From Pelodera strongyloides (taxonomy: Eukaryota > Nematoda > Chromadorea > Rhabditida > Rhabditidae): a stretch of 64,000 bases of DNA. The stretch is taken from NCBI GenBank assembly GCA_036852015.1, contig JAANDG010000742.1, forward strand, positions 1-64,000, given 5' to 3'. Of the stretch, positions 31,440 to 43,369 are shown piece by piece; the first letter of the stretch is position 1; each line of letters starts with the position of its first letter. The position numbers and the translations under genes were made by a program. The notes below the pieces were generated by a model. The model worked only from the letters and a program-made list of their open reading frames with translations, had not been told where the DNA came from and did not search any database.

Positions 31440-34400
31440 CTGAAGATATAAGATGGTTATTAGTTATTAGTGTCAGAAACCCACAATGACCATGGTTCAA
31501 TTAAACTTTGCATAGTATCGTTAGGACCGTATCCAGGCATAATCGCATGTGCATTTGTTGATATTTTTAAACCTTACAGTACGATAGCATATCTTGAAGG
31601 CTTGAATAATATATAGTTTGTTCAACATAAAAGGGCGTTTGGCACTATCACAAGCCGTAATATTAGGTGGCTACAACAACACAGAAACGTTGACATTACC
31701 ACCCAACCGCGCGAAACCCGCGCTGTACAGTTACACAACAAGCCTCCCACCTACCGTATGAAATATGTGAAATAGAGTAGTGAGGGCGAGCACTGATATT
31801 CTACTCGCTCCGTCATCCCACATTCCGCGATTGGGATGCAAATACGATGTGTGCCCCGCCTAGACCATTCAAATTTCGCACACGATCTGAAAGTGCGGTA
31901 CTTGACGAAGTAGAGTAAGCCGTGAGCTTATATTAGAGGATGATAGTACACTGTATACAGTTTCAAGTAGCTGGTGAGAAGAAAAGGCGTGTCAGCCCGC
32001 ATTGGAAGAATCGCAAGCATCGTTAACATGACATACCATTTATTACGAAACGTCGCACAAGTTTTTTCAAGGAAATACCACATTAAATAGCTGTGAATTA
32101 TGAAACGTGAAAATGCAATTCTGACTAAAATTGTTAGCAGACTGGGGTAAAAACCACGAAGAACATAATATATGCAGTCAGTCAAGAGTTGTGCTATAAT
32201 TATAAAACAGGTACATGTCCATGATATCAATATGTTTTAATAATAGTTGCTTGACTATATGGAATTAACACATCACAAAAGGTAGATACCACGCTTCACA
32301 ACGTGGCATACTGACAAGGGACCAAATGACAAGGGACCCAAAGAAGCCACAATGATAGTAATATAATTGCTTTTTGAACATAAACACCTGCATAGTTACA
32401 AACATTCATATTTCAATTAATTTAGAGCCAACAAGACTACTTGAAGAACATTCCCATAAATTTCTCCCAATAGGGTAGATTTTTCCACAAACGTGGTTTG
32501 CAGTGCACTCTCTTGATAAACGTCCTTTGCTGCCATCAGAAAGAATAAAGTGAATTTATGAGGAAAAGTGGAGTTATTCAATGCGGTAAAACGTAAACCA
32601 TAGAGCTTATGGCCCCTACAAGGTCGAAATTGCAAGCGGCACCGAAAATGCTAGCCACTGAAGAGTAACACACCCTAAACTACGATGCGAAAATATGACC
32701 AGGTGTGTGCTAAACAGCCGGCCCTCATTTGGCGCATTTTCAGCACGTTTTTACGCAAAAGTTAAAAAAAAAACAGAGATACCATGTTGCGTACTTATAC
32801 TGAAGAAGCTTAGTATGAAACAAATCATAAAATGTGCGGTGCTCATAAAGTCGAAACATTACTTCCAAGAAAATTTTCGATGTAGTATGTCACGTTAAAA
32901 AAATATGTTCTGTTGAAAACTAACGATAGCGTGATCATTCATCAACTAAATGTAAAACATATAAAATATTTGTTCACATTCAGGAAATTATTCAAGATAT
33001 TGAAGAAGCATAAATATTGGCCAGTAAAATGAGGCTTCTGGCCTTTATCATTTATAATGGGCCGTCAACTACTGCGGCGTATCGCATATGTGTTATGGCC
33101 GTGGGTCCATATAGCTCACTTCCTACAATGCTGCCCGAACCGAAATTTATTCGTGCCGTTAATGTGAATTTCCGGTTGGCCCCCGGTCTATGACCTATTA
33201 AAGGCCAAATGAGCTTTAGGGAGTGACCCACGCCTAACCGTGCAACACCTTACGCCTGGCTGGGCATGATTAAGATACGGGGCAGCTTAGGTGCTTACGT
33301 TAAAGATACACCGTTGCTAATTAAATCACGTATATAAACGTAGAATTTGAACTAAGATTATATTGCCAAAGTCAATATTGGAAACATATAAATAGGGCAC
33401 ATTTATTTGCAGGTGCTTTTATTCACTGTTGTCATGAATTTTGAAATAAGCAGTATCGTTGATCATAGACAGGTGATTTACAACGTGATTATTACATTTA
33501 TAATTTTATTAATTAGACAACGCACTCACGTGTGCGCCCTAATTTGGGATTTTTAGCTGGGCAACATAGAACGGCGCTGCCCGATTTCGGTCCTATTCGC
33601 TGACAAGTTGTGCGCCAGAAATTCGCCGCTGACCGGCAAAGTTTTCTTATAGTTAGAAGAGCATACAGCATACAGCATACACCAAACAGCCATAGACCAT
33701 AGAACACTATATTATATCACAGTAAAGAATGATTTCAATATAAATTTAACCAAATGGGAAAGAAATTTTTCAGACAAATTGGTCAATAAATTGGAGCCTT
33801 TATGAAAAAAACACATAGAAACGAATTAAGAAGGAAGACGTAAATTTCATGAAAAGCGATAAATCTCAATGGCTGAGAGCATCTGCATCTCATTTGATTG
33901 CAGATTTTATGCACTCTGAGAGGAAAACAATAAAATGGAGAATAAAGTCGTTAACGAAGTGGAGAAAGCACAATTTCCGAGTGGAAGAACGATCAATCAT
34001 ATTAAGAAAATATTATTTATAGGTAAAACATATACAAAAATAATATTATTGATATTTTAAAGTAAATAATCATATAATATTATTTTAAAATAAATAATAA
34101 TGATAATAATATTTTTAAATAATAATATTTTACAATAATAATATTATTATTTATTTAAAATAATATTATACAAGCCATGCCAGGAAAAAAAGAATGAAAG
34201 GGTCAGGCCCGTGAAAATTAGAGACACCAGTACTTGACTGTTACGGGTTACGGCAACTAAGCATCCAGTCTGTATCATGTTCTAGCAACAGCGGAATAGC
34301 GGAAAAGTGGTATTCACATTTTTGAATGCAAACAAGGCAAAAAAAGTTCAGCACTTTCATAATACAAAATTGCAAAAAAATTGCAAAAAAAAATCAACTA

Positions 34401-34744
34401 ATCAAAAATGATATAAAATTAAAATGAAAAGAACGGAAAAGATTAGACAAATGTAATCAACAGAGAGTTGGAAATCCGAAAGGCAAACATTTTAGGACGG
34501 TACACATGTTTTTACATGGTCGGGGATCGGGGGCACTTGTAAACAGTAAGTTTAAGTTTCCATGTTTATTTATTGAGAGAAAGGTTTCTGTTTTACTCAA
34601 CTGCACTATAATAAGCTCAATAAATGCTCGCGCGTGTTCTAGAAATACGAGTTATCGAATACGTTTCACGGAGTTATTATAAGCTTGGGCAACGAGTCCC
34701 TTTCGCTTGTGTCTTGTCCAAAAGTACAGTCAAACCCCCGTCAA

Positions 34745-34916
34745 ATAAAGCGAAATACCGGCCGGTTTTTGAAATACATTGCGTACACCTGTTTTCTTAT
34801 GCAGCATATGCAAATGAGAAAAATTAGAATAAAAGCTAGACCCCAATTAGACCGCACTGCATAGGAATGCAAGTGCTTGTGATGCGTTTCAAAAACCGGC
34901 CGGTATTTCGCTTGAA
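34745..34916. mobile_element. TTAAAGCGAAAT-family MITE
   Basis: TAAAGCGAAATACCGGCCGG and CCGGCCGGTATTTCGCTTGAA with the family interior. Confidence 0.8.
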
Positions 34917-36204
34917 TAGAATCCGCATAGTTAGCTGACGCATGTCAAGCCTCTTGATCAAGATGAGGTACCTCAAATTTTGAATATGGCCTCTGAAGTT
35001 CCCGCAAGTCTTGCCCCCAAACCCCTAGAATAAAACAAGTCTGGTGATTCCCTGCAATTGGTCTACAACTTTTTGTGCCGGCAATTTGCATATAAATGTG
35101 CGCTTTCTGAAGTCAACGCGATCGTCTCTTATGGAATTTAAAAAGGAAAATTCGCAAGTGTTAGAGCACGTTTTCTTTGTGCGAAGGTCGAAAAAAGCAA
35201 TTTTTGCTGGTGAAAAGTTGAAAAAAAAAATTAGGAGCACGAACGATTAGTATGTGATGCAAAAGAGATGAAAAAGCGCAATCAGAATTAACAAAAATTA
35301 TCCTGAAGGAGTTAAATCGGTTTACACCCGTGTAAGTTGCCAGAAAAAATGCTTATCACAAACTCAACTCCATAAGTTCTATGTAGGTAAAGCGCATTGT
35401 CAAGAAGTATTTGATACGTACAGTATCAGCCTAATTACTACGGTTATCATTCTTATTGAAACCGAAACATTAAAACGCAAAAGGTGCAAAAAAATATGTG
35501 TTGTATGGTTTTTTACGAGTAAACTATTGTATAATCACCTTTTTTGTACTCAGACCAGCTCAGAACCTACTTACTCGCCTCTCTATAGTTAATGCGCAAA
35601 TAACAAGCCGATTATTGTCGAATTCAATGACAGTATACTATGCATGCAACAGTTCGATTTTGTCGATATTCTACCAGAAACGTCTACCAGAGCTCCATAA
35701 ATAGGTTCTGGAAAAAATCAGTAAACTCAAGGGCGTGCAAACAAACCTGAAAACTCCAATTTAAAAATTCAAAACAGTTTTCAGAAGCTAACTTTCAGAA
35801 ATACAATATGGGATGGGAAATGAGCAAAAAAATCGTCTTCTACTAAAATTACTAAATTATTTAAATCTAGCTCACATGTACATGTCGATGCCAATAAAGT
35901 TAATTGCGGACAGAAAATATGTTGAAATTTTAGTGGTGGAACAGTCAAATCACATTAGGCTGTCTTTCTTATCAGTGTGTGAATTTGTACATGACATGGA
36001 GATTTGGAGCACAAAATAAGATAAAGAGGACAAAAACAACCAACAACGTAGAGTACAAAACAATCTAATAAAATATATAACTGATATAAAGTAGAGATAT
36101 ACTGGAGGAGTAAGCTGCTATAAAAACAACAAAACCCTGGAGTCCTATAAAACCTCGGTTTCAAAAAGTACCCTCATGCTTCTTCACGGGAAAACGGAAT
36201 AATT

Positions 36205-36412
36205 GCCGAAACCACAGAAAAACCGTCGTTGGCACATACCAAATGGTTGAACAAAAAAACAGCTTGTGACTGGATCTAAACTGGTTCATGGCCATCTGAT
36301 TACGCATTAGAATGAAATTTGGTCACGAGTTGGTCACGATTGGTCAACAAATGGGCAGACCCACGAAAACAGTGAACCGTCACCAAATGGGTTCACCCAC
36401 ATTTCCTATGTT
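36205..36412 (-). repeat. Dispersed repeat (family E), inverted
   Basis: Contains AACCGTCGTTGGC and GGGTTCACCCACATTTCCTATG, the complement of the copies at 12095 and 41935. Confidence 0.65.
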
Positions 36413-37881
36413 ACACGATGTGTGTCGGAAATAGTAAGTGAAAAGTAACATAGTAGGAATAAAAAAGTTATAGTTGTTAAAGTAATGGCTGGTAATTGTG
36501 GTCGCATAACGCTACCAGAAACAAAACCAGTTACAAGCATCATGGTGCCGTGCCGAACCCTTTAAATGGTAAATCTCTGAATTCTTTCCACTGGCGTCTA
36601 CTATTGCTCCCCCTTATGTCGTGCATGTTTTGAAAAGTTAATCCGGCAGCAGTATAAAAAACTCACTGAGAAGAAGGAGGAGAAAATTGTTATAGATGAC
36701 CAACAAGAAAACCAGTGACGTATTTTCAATAAACCTCAGTAAAAAGTTGTGGAAAATGTTCTCCTAAAATATTGAGAGGCGCTTATAAGGTATAAGTGTG
36801 TATATCTAAATTTATTACACATAAGACGTTAATTCGTACTTAATTAATTAAATTAAAAAAATATGCTCAAAAGTGCAGGGTAGACGGTAGACTTGCTGTG
36901 TAAGAGTTGTGAAAAGACGAAAATTATACATAATTGCAGATAATTTCCTAATTCCATTAATTCCATAATTAAAATGTGTCGGGAAGTTGGGAAAGAACTA
37001 AAGTTACCTTGCTTGCAGAATGCGGACATCAAACATGATTACATTGATGGTATCAATAAGATAAGTGCTATAAAGCTTCTATTGGGTGCTTTTTAGTTTG
37101 TTTATTCAATAAAAAAATGTAATTCATAAGAACTTCCAACATGGTTATAATTGAATTTTGTTTGCTCTTCTTTTCCAAGCATTTTCTTTCCTCGTGAATA
37201 CATTATTCACATATTACGCATACATGTTCCTCGGGCGACTGTCTGTTTATGAATGGCGAATTTTCAAAAAGATAAATGTTTGCAAATAAAATTATAAAAA
37301 AAATACTTCCTTTTTATAAATTACAATTTCATAAATTATATTTTACAAAAAAAAAACATAATAAGGCATCCCTTTTAAAAAAATGCTGGAAGCTCATTAT
37401 CAGAATTTTAAAATCATTTTTTTTTTCTGCTGGACACCAGAATCGCTTATGCGCTCCTCTTTTAACCTTATGAACACTTCAACGCTACAAAAATTCAAGC
37501 AACATCTAAAAAATACCACGGTCGATTGTAAATTACGTAGCACATAAAGTTCAATGTCTATTAAAATACACAGCAATCGGGCAGCCCAGACGAAATATAC
37601 ATATACCGTACGCTAGCTTCCAACTTCCACAGTCAAATAAAAAAAATAAAGAAAAGTCTATTCAAAGCATCTTCTCTATTTCCTCAAACCACTTTTTCTT
37701 TCACTTTTTCCGTTCTTCGAAACGAAATTCCGAAACGAATTGAAGCTCGTCGGAGCGTGGGAAATTTGCACGCGCAGACGCATCGACGAACATGGCAATC
37801 ACATATGCAAATGAGGTTTAACCTTACGCAGCAGGTTTATTAATATGTATTTTACTATTCATATTAGGCCATTCGGCCTAG

Positions 37882-38333
37882 TTAAAGGGAGAGGCCCACG
37901 AGAAAAAAGTTTTCCTCAATTTACTTGCACGGAATGTCCGGAATTTCAGAAATATTACTGTGAAAACTGCATTTCTTTGCACCTAGAACTCACAGAGTTA
38001 TTCCCCGGCAAACTGTTCGGCCAGGTACCTTAGTCAGAATCAATTTTTGCGCTTTTAAGGCATTACAGTATTAGAAACGCCTTTTTATTACCGTAAGAAT
38101 GATCCTTATTCGTTTAACCATTACTATGAAGAGAAGGAAGGCCAATGGATGGATATAAACCGTAAAAACGTTTCCGACTACGGTACCTGGTCGAACTGTT
38201 TGCCGGGGAATAACTCCATGAGTTCTAGGCTTCAAGTAATACGGTTTTCACGGCAATATTTCTGAAATTCCGTACTTTCTGTGCAAGTAAATTGAGTACA
38301 ACTTTTTTTTCATGGGCCTCTCTCTCCCTTTAA
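37882..38333. mobile_element. TTAAAGGG-type MITE
   Basis: Ends TTAAAGGGAGAGGCCCACGA and CATGGGCCTCTCTCTCCCTTTAA, with inverted interior (CGGAATTTCAGAAATATT). Its right TTAA is shared with the next element. Confidence 0.8.
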
Positions 38334-38511
38334 AGCGAAATACCGGCCGGTTTTTGAAACGCCTCGTGGACAACTGAATTCTCACGTATTTATGCTAATC
38401 TGCTAGAATTCATCTCGATTTTTTATTATAATTTATGTTCATTTGCATAAACTGCATGAGATTGCTGGTGTACCCGCCGCGTTTCGAAAACTGGCTGGTA
38501 TTTCGCTTTAA
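38330..38511. mobile_element. TTAAAGCGAAAT-family MITE abutting the previous one
   Basis: TTAAAGCGAAATACCGGCCG and GGCTGGTATTTCGCTTTAA. The left TTAA is the same four bases as the right end of 37882-38333. Confidence 0.85.
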
Positions 38512-38685
38512 CTAATCTTGAAGGATTTGTTTTAATTTGTACTTGATTGTTTACTTTCGATAATCAATATCAGAGAGAAAAACTGACAAGTAAAGCTAAG
38601 CATCGAAAAGGCAATTGACTCGGCCAAAGTAAATTGGTGGAGAAAAAAAAAGTAGTTTGATTGCATGAACGAAAAATTGGGGTAT

Positions 38686-38757
38686 TGGACGAGTGGGGGT
38701 CGAACCCACGACCTCTGGATTACCGGTCCAGTATGCTAACCACTACACTACCGCCAC
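38686..38757 (-). tRNA. Inverted copy of the tRNA-like gene
   Basis: Reverse complement of 38837-38908 with the same A box, B box, anticodon-loop sequence CCGGTAA and acceptor mismatches. The two copies point away from each other across a nine-base loop at about 38793-38801 and share flanks of about 35-40 bp on each side. Confidence 0.5.
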
Positions 38758-38836
38758 CCACACCCAAATTTCGTTCTTGCTAGCGACTTATACGGCTCGC
38801 CTATAAGTCGCTAGCAAGAACGAAATTTGGGTGTGG

Positions 38837-38908
38837 GTGGCGGTAGTGTAGTGGTTAGCATACTGGACCGGTAATCCAGAGGTCGTGGGTTCGACCCCCA
38901 CTCGTCCA
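38837..38908 (+). tRNA. tRNA-like gene, anticodon GGT (Thr) if functional
   Basis: 72 nt fold as a tRNA. The A box TAGTGTAGTGG and B box GGTTCGACCCC fit the consensus. The anticodon stem CTGGA/TCCAG encloses CCGGTAA, giving anticodon GGT. The T stem GTGGG/CCCAC encloses TTCGACC. Position 33 is C rather than the near-universal T and the acceptor stem has mismatches at its end, so it may be a pseudogene or part of a mobile element. A head-to-head copy lies at 38686-38757. Confidence 0.5.
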
Positions 38909-41900
38909 ATAAATACCCCAATTTTTCGTTCATGCAATCAAACTAAACTTTGGCCTGACCAGCCTTGAGAGGTCTTGCCTTCATTTAATCAAAAAAAAAG
39001 TAATTAAAGCTTCCGAGAACGGGCTGAAGTTGAAAATTCGCTTTAGTACTTGGTTATTATTTCTACGGAAACTTATTCAACATCTTTTTACATAATAGCT
39101 GAGAAAAACGTAAACGATACAGAATGTAGCCGAAAAAATGTCAAAAATCGAAATTTGGTTATTAACTAACAAGTACAACTACTTCATCTCCTACAAGAAT
39201 TTTATAACAGTATGAATTGAACGAAAAATTAGCGAGTTGAGTTAATAAACTCGCAGGCGAAAAACCCAGCGGGTCACCAAACCAGCGCCATATGCTAATT
39301 TTAGGTGCGCGGGCTATTAAAAGAGAAATAAGAAGATAAGGAGTGACTATGTGTTGATGGGCCATAAGAGCACTTGGACCCATCCACCCCCGCCCCTTTT
39401 AGGGAAGACCAACTCAAGGTGCCCAGTATTAGTATTAAGGACGTTGCCGTGTGAAGTTTTATGGGGACATTTATAGATTGTTTTGTTTATGTGAAGCCAA
39501 AATTGGATTGGTGAAGTGTGTAAGGACAAAATTAGAATTGGAGTGCACGTGTACAGTACAGTATGAGGAGTAAGTAAAGGCTGAAGCGTAGTCTAGGCGC
39601 AACTCTAAAAGAATCAAAAGTGCTAGGCGCAACTCTAAAAGAACCAAAAGTGCTGGCGCAACACTAATATCAAAATATCTGGGCATAATCATGGTTCAAG
39701 CGTACCCCGAGAAGACCAAGCCTTGGCCAAAAACAAACCTAGGCATAAGCCTAAGCCCAAAAAGTGCCCTAACCATAACACTGACACAACGATCCACCAA
39801 AAAGCTATTTCCACAAATGAGCAAACGAGTCGCTGACGCACTTGCTGATATTTGGCACATAAAAACGGATTCTTGAAGTTATCTTGTCATGATGGCCCGA
39901 CGAAAAATAGACATACATAAAGATTTGGTAAATTCGGGCGCCAGCCCAGATTGAATTGTGGTATAAGGAGAGAGGGAGAGAGGTTTTTTCCCTCCGAAGG
40001 TCTCGGAATCCTAGTTCTAGGGTGCGCAAGCTGCGATGATGGTCCCCATCCCCGAAAGGGACACGTCCCCGGGGAATTGTCCCCAACAAGCAGGGAACGG
40101 ATATGTGGCGAATGGGAGGCAAAAAAACAAACTAGAAAGAAATTGGCGGCCACCGTTCCGGGTCAGGCTACTTATGGCTAATTGCGAAAAATGAAACGGA
40201 TAATTTGGCATATACATATTCTATGGAAATTTCCTTGTATTTTTTCTGAGTATGATAGTATGATACACCATTTGCAAAAATTTCATGGTAACAATAAATA
40301 AAATAAAATAAAATTGTTTACGCTTCAAGAGCGTGCACCTTTATTCAATGATTCATTATTCAAGGTATACATACATGGCCCTAACTCTCAGAAAACTGTT
40401 ATCTTACTGTCAGGGCTACTACTGTGTGAACAAGGTTTGTTGATATGCACGAAATATGAAACTGGATCTACAAAAAGGTGTTTATAACAAGAAAGATTAA
40501 TTTCTAGTCAAAGAGGAAGTAGCATTTGTCGAAAGAACATAATAAAAGAACGGTGACATTTTGTGGTTTCACTCCATGATCAGATTTCATATATTTCTCT
40601 GTTACAACATATTTCTGCGTGCATTGGATCATATGCAAAAAGATTGCTAGACAAATCTAGCTCTGACAACTGAATCATGTTGTGGAGTTGCTGTTTGCAT
40701 ACTATTCAATAACTATCAATCATTCTGCGTATTAGCGTATTACTATTATTATGCTAGAATAACAGAGCCACATCGATATGAAAATTGCTTCCAAACCAAA
40801 CCGGATTACAAACTATAGGTCTGTATTAAAGAATATGTAAAACATACATAAAAATATTATACCTAGGTTGGTCAGTTTAGTCTTTTGCTTCTGGTTTCTA
40901 CCGTACATTTTGACAGATGTTTCAAACTTGCATGCAAGCGTATATTGCTTTTAATAAAAGTTTATGAAAAGGGCTGCTGTAGTTTTAGTATACAGTATAC
41001 GAGTATACTCCTCTTTTTTTGAGAGGAGTTTATGTAAATTCCAACAGAAAGCACACTTTGTGTACGCAATACCACCCAAACAGCGTGATTTGAATGATAT
41101 CAGAGAAAAAATCGTCTAAAACACAAAGAGCGCTGGATTACAACTCAACTTTACCATCAAAAACAAGTGATATAAATTATAAATTATGCAGATCTTTTAA
41201 TACGATGTGGTAGTTGGAAAACATTATTGGGAGAGATAAGCAGAAAAAATGTCTCGTATGATAGTATGATCCGATTGGTTGTACTGTAGTATTGTCATAC
41301 AATACAATTTCTTACTAAAACGAGTGAGTCCAGTATTTGGAGAGAAAAGCAGAAAAAAATGTGAAGCTAAGAAAATACACATCGAATAGGTAAAAAAGTA
41401 AAGTACCTTATAAACAGGTGGTATATGGTATATTTCACTTGAAAAATTACATTAAAAGAAAACATTTACCAGACAGGTGCAGAGTTATAATTGTGTTCAG
41501 TGTTAAAGCATAACATATAGTAACACTAGGCTTGCAATAATTTCATTAACTGGGGTTATGGCTAAGTTGTGAAAAATAGGTGCTTCTCTCTGTCTATCTA
41601 ACTCTCTGAGGACAAATAACAGAAATAAAGAAATCATGAAAATCACAGTATAAAGGCAAAGTGCAAAGTGCTGTCAAGTCCAAAGCATATCTACAAAATC
41701 TAAAGCCACAATATCTCTCCCAAGTGACCCAGGAAGTTCATCTCTGTCATTTTTTATTCCTTATTTTATCTGGCACCACATGACAAGTGATATCTTGTCA
41801 CTGAGCATTTAACACAACTTTTTGTGAGCATTGTGTGACAGTTAATCAGAGAAGAACACATGTTTCCACTCTGATCATGACCTCGAGTGATTAACGTTGA

Positions 41901-41934
41901 AGCCTTTGAACTTGCACTCTATATTGAACCACCA

Positions 41935-42145
41935 TAGAAAGGGGGTGAACCCACTTGGGGAGGGTTCACTGGTTTTTTCGTAGGCCAGCCCATTTTGTGA
42001 CCCTTCTGTTGGAAGCGAAAACGGTCATCAACTGGTCACCAAATTGTCACGAACCAGTCACGAAACTCACCAAATGTATTTTTCGGTAAAAACCATTTGG
42101 TGATTGGCCAACGACGGTTTTTCTGTGGTTTCGGCAATTATTTGA
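41935..42145 (+). repeat. Dispersed repeat (family E)
   Basis: CATAGAAAGGGGGTGAACCC at the left and TGGCCAACGACGGTTTTTC at the right; the clearest copy together with that at 36205. Confidence 0.65.
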
Positions 42146-42477
42146 TTTTCCTGTGGTTGGAGTAATGAGCCGGTAGATCGCTCATGAGGCATAAAATATT
42201 TATTTGGATATTAATTGCGTCTGTAATTCTACTTGAAGTTGGTTCCGGCCAAATGAACGATGTTGTGCTGCAATGAAAGTACACAGTATGAAACACGATC
42301 AATTAACACGATACTTTAGTTAGAGATAGTAACTAAACTGTAGTTCTACAATTATAATGAGCACTGGTTAGCATTGAACATGAATTTAGAAACAACATGA
42401 AACATTTAGTCATTCATTGTTTGCGAAGAAGCAAATTTCCCAGTGGTGAATAGTAAAGGAGCTTTGGAAATTTTCTA

Positions 42478-42633
42478 TTATGGTGTTTCCAAGTATGATG
42501 AAAATTTACAGTATTTTGCAACTGCACGAGAATATTTTTTTTATTTTTCATATTATTTATACAAGTTTCGTGCAGAAATACGGTAGTATTGGCAAAATCA
42601 CACCGAATTTTTGGGATATTTGGAAACCCATTA
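42478..42633. mobile_element. TAATGGGGTTTCC-family MITE, opposite orientation
   Basis: TTATGGTGTTTCCAAGTATG and GGATATTTGGAAACCCATTA with the shared interior reversed. Confidence 0.75.
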
Positions 42634-43369
42634 CTTGGACCATTTACCATCACAGAACAAGAGCAACTCATCAGAGTACGCTGCACGCCAAACATATCAG
42701 CATAGGTGAAAAGGCAGTAACAATATGAAAAGGGGGCTCATGGCATCTTGACGACTTATTCAATTCGGGCTACGAACATTTACACCTGATATAACTTGGA
42801 AACTTGGAAATGAATGTTAACTTTGGTATCAGCGGTAAGAAGATAGGTTGTAATTAATTGTTGTGGTGTACTGTGTTTTAGCAATTGCACATACGAAACA
42901 TTCAAACCAAATTTATTTTGCACTTTCAAATTTTTGCTTGTTTGAGAAGTACTCCATGAGTATCGATTGGCAAACTCGATATCCTGAAATAAATTAATAA
43001 ATAAACTGTAACTATGTTGATAAATATTGGTTCCATATAATTTATTCTTTACGATGTAATTTCTGGTCACGGTTTTTCTCCAAATCCATTTCGAAGATTT
43101 AGCAATATCAAATAAAAACAGCGAACAAAAATCCATTTTAGTCTTGAAATATTGTTTTGAAAATTGACTCGTATCAGCATTTGGCAGTGAATTTTTTGAT
43201 AAACCTTTGAGTCTTAACAAAAAAAAAATTAAATAAAATGCTACTAACAAAATTATTGTAAATCCTAAAATTATTATTAAAATTAAAATAAAAGATACTA
43301 AGATCCTTAAAAAGTTTAAAATTTGTATATAACGTCGTATTCTACTACAGCCCTACAGCATAGCTACCA

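Larger units (their letters stand above)
31440..38600. other. Gene-poor region upstream of the esterase
   Basis: No exon with convincing splice sites was recognised, although the missing 5' exon of the esterase should lie here. A Met-rich hydrophobic frame on the minus strand at 33707 (MFYGLWLFGV) is one weak candidate. AATAAT-rich low complexity lies at 34010-34170. MITEs are listed separately. Confidence 0.5.
38622..38955. mobile_element. Palindrome carrying two divergent tRNA-like copies
   Basis: The arms (about 38654-38792 and 38802-38943) are almost perfect inverted repeats with one small indel, and they include the whole tRNA-like unit plus flanks. The outer ends are GGCCAAAGT and ACTTTGGCC. 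It looks like a foldback duplication or a MITE built from a tRNA-like unit. Confidence 0.7.
38956..43369. other. Gene-poor region
   Basis: No splice-supported gene was seen. A short tandem duplication (AGGCGCAACTCTAAAAGAA) lies at about 39590-39660, a moderately GC-rich block at 39950-40160, and repeats at 41935-42145 and 42478-42633. Confidence 0.5.

Noticed and set aside
31928..32230. Hydrophobic minus-strand frame as a signal-peptide exon for the esterase
   Set aside because: The frame begins with a non-ATG codon; the ATG in that region leads quickly to a stop, and the phase does not join the exon at 31439.
33513..33707. MFYGLWLFGV frame as an esterase first exon
   Set aside because: It is made of a short TATGCTG repeat, lies over 2 kb away and has no donor that clearly joins; kept only as a weak possibility.
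39887..40217. Overlapping ORFs in a moderately GC-rich block
   Set aside because: Several frames are open on both strands only because the block is GC-rich; no splice sites or motifs support any of them.
42780..43250. Longest minus-strand open frame (156 codons) just downstream of the Nudix gene
   Set aside because: AT-rich low-complexity composition, no recognised motif and no splice or start support. The Nudix protein already ends at 43370.
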